Part shown: positions 24,504 to 30,146 of the stretch, one piece after another
How the letters are laid out: each line of letters begins with the position of its first letter
Numbering within the stretch: the stretch's first letter is position 1
Source: an uncultured Prevotella sp.
Lineage (GTDB): Bacteria; Bacteroidota; Bacteroidia; Bacteroidales; Bacteroidaceae
Assembly: GCA_934203355.1 (NCBI GenBank)
Contig: CAKPZC010000025.1
Location: 1-30,146, forward strand
Length of the DNA stretch: 30,146 nt
Direction of reading: 5' to 3'
The notes under the pieces: generated by a model
What the model saw: the letters and a program-made list of their open reading frames with translations, nothing else
Database searches by the model: none
Told to the model about the DNA's origin: nothing
Made by a program: the position numbers and the translations under genes

Positions 24504-25196
24504 CTATTTTGTTTTCTTTTCTACTGTGGTTTTGTCGATTAGTTTCGACATGTCGCTACGTCTAATGTCGTGACGAAACGACACCGTTATGTTCTCTGGC
24601 TTATAACCCAACTGCTGCAACATTGGCACAAGCACATTGGCTGCTCCCACACGTGCCGACTCAAGAATGTCGGTCTTGCCAATGTCGGCAATGATGGCTT
24701 TTCGTCCTTGCTGCTCGTAGGATGAGAGTTCGGCATCGGTGAAATTGCTCCTTGTCAATGCCACATACTCCTTGATGTCGTCGTGATTGATGCGCGTAGA
24801 GGAGAGCACAAGGTGAGGATCGGGCAGTATTATTTCTATATGCGACGTGTCGCGCCTAACGTTCTTCTCCGTAAAATCGGCAAAGTCGACATATGCCTTC
24901 ACCGTGGCATCTACTGGAATTGCTATCTTACGCTTGCCAAAAGGCATCTGCACGTTATAGTCATGCCCCAAGAGTTTGCCTTTCAAGGCGAGTTCGTCGT
25001 CGTGGGTTATCACCTTATGGATATGATATTCGGTGGTGTAGAGCTTCGAACAACGCTGTGCCTGCATAACAAGCGTGGGAATGGTGTCGATGCGTGGCTC
25101 TTCAGCCGTGGCTGTTGACTCTGCCTGCTTCTTGCCACACCCCAAGGTGAGCAAAAGCAGAAGGGTTGCTATTAATGTTGTAATTCTATTTGCCAT
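24504..25196 (-). CDS. DUF4230 family lipoprotein
   Basis: A 230-residue protein with a lipoprotein signal (MANRITTLIATLLLLLTLGC, lipidated Cys20). The mature part has the DUF4230 pattern: TTEYHIHKVI, FGKRKIAIPVDATVKAYVDF, IEIILPDPHLVLSSTRINHD, YEQQGRKAIIADI, NVLVPMLQQLGYKPENITVS. It is thus a diverged paralogue of the next gene, which is helix-anchored instead of lipid-anchored. No enzyme motif is visible. Its own promoter lies about 20 bases upstream, divergent from the DUF4738 gene. The pair may form a complex in the cell envelope; that is inference from tandem paralogy alone. Confidence 0.8.
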   Translation of the reverse strand: MANRITTLIATLLLLLTLGCGKKQAESTATAEEPRIDTIPTLVMQAQRCSKLYTTEYHIHKVITHDDELALKGKLLGHDYNVQMPFGKRKIAIPVDATVKAYVDFADFTEKNVRRDTSHIEIILPDPHLVLSSTRINHDDIKEYVALTRSNFTDAELSSYEQQGRKAIIADIGKTDILESARVGAANVLVPMLQQLGYKPENITVSFRHDIRRSDMSKLIDKTTVEKKTK

Positions 25197-25215
25197 AACT
25201 CATTTGTTTGTATTG

Positions 25216-25245
25216 CAAATTTACAACTTTACTTTCACATTGCAA
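25216..25245 (-). promoter_or_regulatory. Bacteroidetes-type promoter for the DUF4230 pair
   Basis: On the minus strand TTG (25245-25243), a 19-base spacer and TAAATTTG (25223-25216) match the consensus layout. The ATG is 19 bases beyond the -7 box. Confidence 0.65.
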
Positions 25246-25318
25246 TATTAAACAAAGCAAAAAACCGTCAAAACATATATATACATTCCAAGTTGGTTAC
25301 AAAAAAGAACTCTATTAT

Positions 25319-25349
25319 TTTGATTTCTCTCTCTTTTGTACTACCTTTG
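25319..25349 (+). promoter_or_regulatory. Near-consensus Bacteroidetes promoter for the DUF4738 lipoprotein gene
   Basis: TTTG (25319-25322), a 19-base spacer and TACCTTTG (25342-25349) match the full consensus. Only five bases separate the -7 box from the ATG at 25355, so the transcript would begin at or very near the start codon. Confidence 0.75.
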
Positions 25350-25354
25350 CCTTT

Positions 25355-25951
25355 ATGAAAGCAATAAAGATTATAACCAGCATCTTCCTTGCCACGGCTT
25401 TGTGCACCACGGTGACAACCATAACCTCGTGCAACGAAAAGCCACAAACCAAGGACATAATAACCAAGAAGCCGGTAAAGCCGACTCCAAAACCCACGCA
25501 AGACATGGGCGACTACAAGCAGAACCGCTCTATTGAGTGGCTCGGTGGCACCTATACCATCTATGTGGAGCGCAAAGCCGACCGCCAGTTACCACTCGCC
25601 ATTGACGAAACAGGCAACAAATACTTCGACAACCGCATAACTCTCACCATAAAACGTAGCGACGGCAGCGATTTCTTCAACCGCACGTTCAGCAAGAATG
25701 ACTTCATTCAATATGTGGACGAAGAGTATAAGGACGGTGGTATGCTCGGCATCGTCTTCGACTGTATCGACGGTGACAAACTGCGATTTGCTGCCTCTAT
25801 TGGGTCGCCCGACAAGATGAGCGACAATTATGTGCCTCTTGTTCTCACCATAACGCGTGTAGGAGGTGTGGCTATCGATAAAGACACTAAACTCGACACC
25901 ACAAGCGACGAGAATGCCAACTTAGAGGACGACGACGAAGACGGGGTGTAA
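25355..25951 (+). CDS. DUF4738-domain lipoprotein
   Basis: A 198-residue protein when started at ATG 25355. This start gives a clean lipoprotein signal peptide, MKAIKIITSIFLATALCTTV then TTITSC, with lipidated Cys26. The open frame extends upstream to 25208, but that would bury the signal peptide and put a consensus promoter inside the coding region. The mature part has a Lys/Pro linker (about 30-48), then a beta-rich domain (about 55-180) with YTIYVERKADRQLPLAIDE, YFDNRITLTIKRSDGSDFF and LGIVFDCIDGDKLRFAASIG, matching DUF4738. The end is strongly acidic (NLEDDDEDGV). Function is unknown; a role in the cell envelope is likely. menC follows 24 bases later in the same direction. Confidence 0.8.
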   Translation: MKAIKIITSIFLATALCTTVTTITSCNEKPQTKDIITKKPVKPTPKPTQDMGDYKQNRSIEWLGGTYTIYVERKADRQLPLAIDETGNKYFDNRITLTIKRSDGSDFFNRTFSKNDFIQYVDEEYKDGGMLGIVFDCIDGDKLRFAASIGSPDKMSDNYVPLVLTITRVGGVAIDKDTKLDTTSDENANLEDDDEDGV

Positions 25952-25975
25952 AAAGAAAAGAAGAACTGTTGACAC

Positions 25976-27022
25976 ATGAAATATAAATTCCACATAACTC
26001 CACGAACTCTACACTTCAAGCAGCCTGCCGGGACATCGCGTGGAGTCTACACCACACGCCAATCGTGGTTTGTCGAAGCCGAATGCGATGCCCATCCTGG
26101 CATCAAGGGTGTGGGCGAATGCGCTCCCCTACCCGACCTTAGCTGCGATGCACTACCAGAATACGAAGCCACACTGCTACAACTATGTCGCATGATAGAG
26201 CTTACGGGCAATGTCAACTACGACATGTTGCGCCCCTACCCATCCATGCTCTTCGGACTTGAGACCTCGCTGCTCGACCTTGAGCGCGGCGGAAATGGCA
26301 ACCTCTTCGATACTCCATTCACTCGCGGCGAAGAGGGAATTACTATCAATGGACTTGTATGGATGGGCAACTACGACGAGATGCTGAAAAGGCTTGAAGC
26401 CAAGATGCACGACGGATTTCACTGTGTGAAACTCAAGATTGGTGCTATCGACTTCGAGCGTGAACTCGACTTGGTGAGTCATATACGACAGGCTTTCACT
26501 AAAGAGCAAATCGAACTGCGAGTCGATGCTAACGGCGGATTCTCGTTTGAGGAAGCTCCCAAACGTCTCGAACAACTTGCACACTACGACATACACTCCA
26601 TAGAACAACCCATACGACAGCACCAATGGGACAACATGGCACAACTGTGTGCCAACTCTCCCATACCTATAGCTCTCGACGAGGAACTCATAGGGGTAAA
26701 CATGACAGCTATGAAGCAGGAACTTCTCGACCGCATACGACCACAATATATAATACTAAAACCGTCGCTTCACGGAGGTATGCGAGGAACACGCGAGTGG
26801 ATCGATCTCGCTAAGGCACGTGGCATTGGCTCATGGATTACAAGCGCACTCGAAAGCAACGTGGGACTTAACGCAGTGGCTCAACTCGCAGCCGACATCT
26901 ACGGTCCTGGCATACAGATGCCACAAGGTCTGGGCACCGGAATGCTATTCACCGACAACATCCCTATGCCACTGGAAATACGTGGCGAAAAGTTATGGAG
27001 ATTAAAAAGTAGTTATCAATAA
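25976..27022 (+). CDS. menC: o-Succinylbenzoate synthase
   Basis: A 348-residue enolase-superfamily enzyme. GVGECAPLPDLSCDALPEYE is the N-terminal capping-domain signature. The barrel carries the catalytic KxK pair (K152, K154 in CVKLKIGAIDFE), the metal ligands D184 (RVDANGGF), E210 (SIEQPI) and D235 (IALDEEL), and the second catalytic Lys K262 (IILKPSLHGG). It dehydrates SHCHC to o-succinylbenzoate in menaquinone synthesis, which fits an anaerobe using fumarate respiration. The close relative dipeptide epimerase is the alternative, but the overall pattern (FKQPAGTSRGVYTTR; SALESNVGLNAVAQL; PQGLGTGMLFTDNI) is that of Bacteroidales MenC as I recall it. Other men genes are not in the window. 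It probably shares a transcript with the DUF4738 gene. Confidence 0.88.
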   Translation: MKYKFHITPRTLHFKQPAGTSRGVYTTRQSWFVEAECDAHPGIKGVGECAPLPDLSCDALPEYEATLLQLCRMIELTGNVNYDMLRPYPSMLFGLETSLLDLERGGNGNLFDTPFTRGEEGITINGLVWMGNYDEMLKRLEAKMHDGFHCVKLKIGAIDFERELDLVSHIRQAFTKEQIELRVDANGGFSFEEAPKRLEQLAHYDIHSIEQPIRQHQWDNMAQLCANSPIPIALDEELIGVNMTAMKQELLDRIRPQYIILKPSLHGGMRGTREWIDLAKARGIGSWITSALESNVGLNAVAQLAADIYGPGIQMPQGLGTGMLFTDNIPMPLEIRGEKLWRLKSSYQ

Positions 27023-27096
27023 TTATCATAAACAATACGGCTTATAAATTTTATTGTTGTGCTGATATTGTTAATGCTATAAATACAGCAAAAAAA

Positions 27097-27145
27097 TCAC
27101 CCACAGCCTCTCCATCATTATGGAGTAGCTGTGGGTGAATCTTTT
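27097..27145 (+). terminator. Terminator after menC
   Basis: TCACCCACAGC (27097-27107) pairs with GCTGTGGGTGA (27128-27138); an inner CTCCAT/ATGGAG pair set extends the stem after an internal loop. ATCTTTTT follows. Confidence 0.85.
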
Positions 27146-27193
27146 TACACCTTATTAAGGCTTGCGAACGACTTCAATACGATATAAAAAAGC

Positions 27194-27255
27194 AATATAT
27201 ATTAAATGCCCATTTAATATATATTAAAAAGCAAAGTAATACATATTAAATGGGC
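27194..27255 (-). terminator. AT-rich nested inverted repeats, probable fucP terminator
   Basis: On the minus strand GCCCATTTAATATGTATTA (27255-27237) pairs with TAATATATATTAAATGGGC over 19 bases with one wobble pair, and further on AATATATATTAAATG and CATTTAATATATATT (27194-27208, 27211-27225) form a competing 15-base hairpin with a two-base loop. T-runs follow on the minus strand. The three related arms could form alternative structures. It lies downstream of fucP and opposite the menC terminator. Confidence 0.55.
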
Positions 27256-27297
27256 AAGTAATATAATATACTTTTAAGAGGTGACAGCAGGACTTTA

Positions 27298-28623
27298 TTA
27301 CCCCTTAAGTCTTCCTTTGCTACGCAGGAAAGTGCGGTAGCCGTAGACCGAAATCACCACAAAGCATATGAACGGAAGAACGAACGACACATTCACTGCT
27401 GGCATGCCAAACAATGTGCCCTTGTCGATGATAGAAGCCTGCAACGGAGGCAGAATGCTACCACCGAGGATAGCCATGATAAGACCAGCGGCACCAAACT
27501 TAGCGTCGTCGCCAAGCCCGGTCAATGCAATGCCATAGATTGTGGGGAACATGAGCGACATACATGCACTAACACCAACGAGACAATAAAGTCCGTAGAT
27601 GTTCTGGAAGAATATCACTCCACACGTAAGAGCACCACCAGCAATGGCAAGAATCATCAACAACTGACCAGTGTTGAGATAGCGCAAGAGGAAAGTGCAG
27701 ATGAAACGCGAGCAACAGAATATCACCATTGCTACGATGTTGTATTGCTGCGACATAACCTCGGCCTGCTGCTCAGCCATTCCCTCAGCCATAAGCACAC
27801 GTGTGCCATACTGAATAACAAATGTCCAGCACATAATCTGCACACCCACGTAGAAGAACTGAGCAATAACACCCTCGCGATAGTGAGGCATGGTGAATAT
27901 GCGGCGCAGTGTCGGCAGGAAGTTGATCTGATGGTTCTGGTCGCCGTTCTTAGGCATCTTCATAAAGAGCACAATGAGGAACATGGCAAGAATCACCATA
28001 CCAATAATAAGATAAGGACCTATGAGCACCGATAGGTCGTATTCCTTCACCGCCTCGAACTCTTCGGGCGAGAGATTTGCGCGCGCTGTCGTGTCGAGCG
28101 GATTGAGCTTGGCCTGGATGAAGTTCATTGCAACAAACATGCCGAGCAGCGAACCCATCGGATTGAACGACTGAGCCAAATTAAGACGGCGTGTAGCCGT
28201 CTCCTCCGTACCCATCGACAATATATAAGGATTGCTCGATGTCTCAAGGAACGACAGTCCGCACGTGAGCAGGAAGTATGCGGCGAGGAACGGATAATAC
28301 TCGCCCGTCATCTTGGCAGGATAGAACATAAACGCTCCGAGAGCATATAGTCCGAGTCCCACAAGCACACCAGCCTTGTAGCTGTATTTGCGTATGAACA
28401 TAGCAGCGGGGAAAGCCATGGCAAAATAGCCACCATAGAACGCCACCTGTACCATTGCACCGTCGGTGGCAGACATGCGGAAAATCTTGGAGAAGGCTTT
28501 CACCATAGGGTTAGTGATATCGTTGGCAAAGCCCCACAGAGCAAAGCACGACGTTATTAGGATAAAGGGCACGACGTAGCTCACGCCATCCTTCATGAAG
28601 ATAGATTGTTTGTTTTCTTTCAT
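27298..28623 (-). CDS. fucP: FucP-type sugar:H+ symporter (major facilitator superfamily)
   Basis: A 441-residue inner-membrane transporter with about 12 hydrophobic segments. CFALWGFANDITNPMVKAF (26-44) carries the D35 that matches D46 of E. coli FucP, and GLSFLETSSNPYILSMG (122-138) carries E127 matching E135, the two protonation residues of the family. PTIYGIALTGLGDDAKFGAAG is the conserved C-terminal-half segment. The substrate is most likely L-fucose, with related sugars possible in this family. It is 21 bases downstream of a rhamnulokinase-family gene in the same direction, so uptake and phosphorylation are coupled in one operon. The family is clear; the exact substrate is inference. 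Confidence 0.85.
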   Translation of the reverse strand: MKENKQSIFMKDGVSYVVPFILITSCFALWGFANDITNPMVKAFSKIFRMSATDGAMVQVAFYGGYFAMAFPAAMFIRKYSYKAGVLVGLGLYALGAFMFYPAKMTGEYYPFLAAYFLLTCGLSFLETSSNPYILSMGTEETATRRLNLAQSFNPMGSLLGMFVAMNFIQAKLNPLDTTARANLSPEEFEAVKEYDLSVLIGPYLIIGMVILAMFLIVLFMKMPKNGDQNHQINFLPTLRRIFTMPHYREGVIAQFFYVGVQIMCWTFVIQYGTRVLMAEGMAEQQAEVMSQQYNIVAMVIFCCSRFICTFLLRYLNTGQLLMILAIAGGALTCGVIFFQNIYGLYCLVGVSACMSLMFPTIYGIALTGLGDDAKFGAAGLIMAILGGSILPPLQASIIDKGTLFGMPAVNVSFVLPFICFVVISVYGYRTFLRSKGRLKG

Positions 28624-28644
28624 CGGGTATGTTTAATTATTATT

Positions 28645-30042
28645 TTAGGATTTCACGATTCGTCTCATTTCTGCTATACCGCTCACTTCTCCCTTAGCAA
28701 GTGCCTGGGTGAGAATGTTGCCAATGCCAGTAGCCTCTACAGGTCCTGCCTCTACAGGCACGCCAAGAGCCTCCTCTGTGAGACGATTGAGCAGTTTGTT
28801 CTGCGAACCGCCACCAATGATATGCAAATTCTTTATAGGCGAGGGAAGCATGGCATTGAGAGCTTGCGTTGCCTCGGCATACTTGGCAGCGAGCGACTGT
28901 AGTACAATGCGTGTAGTCTCGGCCTTGTTGGCGGGAGCTTTAAGGTTGTGGTCGTTGCAATAGTCGACAATGGCTTGCTGCATAGAAGGTGGATTCTGGA
29001 AGGCAGCGTCGTCGACCGGTATGACTGTGTCGATAGATACCTTTTCGGCTTCGGGCAACAGTATGTCGTACTGCTGTTCGTCGCCCTGCTCTTTCCATTC
29101 AGCCATTAGTCGCTGTATGAACCACAAACCTGTGATGTTTCGCAGGAATGTTATCTTGCCACCGATGCCGCCCTCGTTTGTAAATTCAGCGCGGCGCGCC
29201 TCCTCGGTGAGTATAGGCTCGTTAATTTCGACACCAAGCAACGACCATGTGCCCGAACTGATAAAAGCCACTGGCTGCTCGTCGTCGGTTGCGGGAACAG
29301 CGGCAACGGCACTTGCCGTGTCGTGTGAGCCGACAGCAATAACATCCACTTCGCCAAGCCCCGTCTCCTCGGCAATATCCTTGCGTAGTCGTCCACGCAC
29401 TGTGCCAGGCATTACTATCGGACAGAACAAATGGCGTGGCAATTGAAGGCGATCGATGAGTTCCCAGTCCCAGTCACGCTTGCGAGCGTCGAGCATCTCG
29501 GAAGTAGAGGCTATTGTGTATTCGGTGTTTGCCTCGCCGGTGAGGAAATAGCTGAAGAGGTCGGGTGTGAAGAGTAGCTTGTCGGCAATCTGCAACTGCG
29601 GACTGTCGGCGAGTTTCAAGCTAAGTAGTTGGAATAAAGTGTTGATTTCCATCACCTGTGTGCCGTTCACAGCATAATGAGCAGTACGGTCGACATCAGC
29701 AAAGAAACGTTCGGCCATGCCATTAGTGCGCGCGTCGCGATAACACACTGGATTGCCAACAAGATTGCCGTCGCGGTCGATAAGTCCGAAGTCAACTCCC
29801 CATGTGTCGATAGCTATGCCAGCTACTTTAAGTCCGAGCTGTGCCGCCTTCTTGAGTCCAGTCTTCATGTCCTCGAACAGTGCGGGGAAGTCCCAATAAA
29901 CATGATTGCCAAGACGCACCTGTCGGTTTTGGAAGCGGTGAACAAGTTGCATAGTGAGTTTCTTCTCACCTTTTTCATCGGTTATGGTTCCAGCGATGAC
30001 GCGACCGGAGCCGCCGCCGAAGTCGATTGCTAAATAGGTCAT
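28645..30042 (-). CDS. Rhamnulokinase-family sugar kinase, probable L-fuculokinase
   Basis: A 465-residue FGGY-family kinase of the RhaB type. The N-terminus LAIDFGGGSGRVIAG is the phosphate-binding loop with D7; IDTWGVDFGLID (78-89) is a RhaB hallmark; VGSHDTASAV has the catalytic base D241; ISSGTWSLLG and HIIGGGSQNKLLN (in the C-terminal half) bind the nucleotide. Reaction: ATP-dependent phosphorylation of a ketose, rhamnulose or fuculose, at O1. Sequence alone suggests rhamnulokinase, but FucP is the next gene and Bacteroides fucose operons use a RhaB-like kinase for fuculose, so I favour fuculokinase. Isomerase and aldolase genes would lie upstream, beyond the window. The start ATG at 30042 gives the canonical N-terminus. 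Confidence 0.85.
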   Translation of the reverse strand: MTYLAIDFGGGSGRVIAGTITDEKGEKKLTMQLVHRFQNRQVRLGNHVYWDFPALFEDMKTGLKKAAQLGLKVAGIAIDTWGVDFGLIDRDGNLVGNPVCYRDARTNGMAERFFADVDRTAHYAVNGTQVMEINTLFQLLSLKLADSPQLQIADKLLFTPDLFSYFLTGEANTEYTIASTSEMLDARKRDWDWELIDRLQLPRHLFCPIVMPGTVRGRLRKDIAEETGLGEVDVIAVGSHDTASAVAAVPATDDEQPVAFISSGTWSLLGVEINEPILTEEARRAEFTNEGGIGGKITFLRNITGLWFIQRLMAEWKEQGDEQQYDILLPEAEKVSIDTVIPVDDAAFQNPPSMQQAIVDYCNDHNLKAPANKAETTRIVLQSLAAKYAEATQALNAMLPSPIKNLHIIGGGSQNKLLNRLTEEALGVPVEAGPVEATGIGNILTQALAKGEVSGIAEMRRIVKS

Positions 30043-30076
30043 TGTAAGTTAGGTTTAAAAAAAATTGAAGAGGGTG

Positions 30077-30142
30077 TGTCAAAATTGGAGTTAGTGGAAG
30101 TTAAGAAGAAGTTAATCCATCTACGATGGATGGAAGTTAACG
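30077..30142. repeat. GAAGTTAA-type short repeats and small hairpin at the window edge
   Basis: GGAAGTTAAG, AGAAGTTAAT and GGAAGTTAAC occur as near-copies, and ATCCATC/GATGGAT (30116-30122, 30126-30132) forms a small hairpin between them. The element is cut by the window end. It lies upstream of the sugar kinase. Confidence 0.4.
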
Positions 30143-30146
30143 GACA

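Noticed and set aside
25208..25354. Upstream in-frame extension of the DUF4738 gene
   Set aside because: It would bury the lipoprotein signal peptide and place a consensus promoter inside the coding region; ATG 25355 is preferred.
28645..30042. Firm call of rhamnulokinase (rhaB)
   Set aside because: Motifs are of the RhaB family, but the neighbour is a FucP-type transporter, so fuculose is at least as likely; no symbol is given.

Overview
The window reads as a chromosomal segment from a member of the Bacteroidales, most likely Prevotella/Segatella or a close relative. The evidence is promoters of the Bacteroidetes type (TTG or TTTG, about 19-20 bases, then TAnnTTTG), near-absence of Shine-Dalgarno sequences, an OMP_b-brl/TonB-receptor-like barrel, DUF4230 and DUF4738 proteins, a purF-like/carA/carB cluster, an anaerobic sulfatase-maturating enzyme and a FucP-type transporter. 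This assignment rests on gene content and motif recall; no database was searched.

Left part (1-7.4 kb) is accessory DNA. It opens with the 3' part of an AAA-ATPase-like/PD-(D/E)XK gene. A compact four-gene operon on the minus strand follows, transcribed from 7381 down to 1065: a DUF262-DUF1524-DUF4357 protein (GmrSD-like), a phospholipase-D-fold nuclease, an alpha-type (D12 class) adenine methyltransferase and a beta-type (Type III Mod-like) methyltransferase. Gaps are 6, 0 and -4 bases, and a terminator closes the operon. I read it as a two-methyltransferase restriction-modification system with a PLD nuclease (BfiI/NgoFVII type), coupled to a GmrSD-like nuclease. It is the most interesting item in the window. 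A 745-base gap on its upstream side holds several nested inverted repeats and an orphan terminator, possibly a small RNA gene or a non-coding mobile repeat.

Middle part (8.1-16.9 kb) is housekeeping: a nitroreductase-family protein, a Nudix hydrolase, then on the minus strand a PurF-like amidotransferase, carA and carB (carbamoyl phosphate for pyrimidines and arginine), preceded by a Wza-type polysaccharide export lipoprotein. CarA and CarB look like the eukaryotic CAD type rather than the E. coli type.

Right part (17.3-30.1 kb): a plus-strand run of type I asparaginase, sulfatase-maturating enzyme and fmt; a large outer-membrane barrel protein; a minus-strand pair of DUF4230 proteins; divergently a DUF4738 lipoprotein, then menC (menaquinone synthesis); and a minus-strand pair of a rhamnulokinase/fuculokinase-family sugar kinase and a FucP-type transporter. 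The sulfatase-maturating enzyme and the fucose-type uptake genes fit a host-glycan-using gut or oral anaerobe. No rRNA, tRNA, CRISPR array, integrase or intact insertion sequence was seen.
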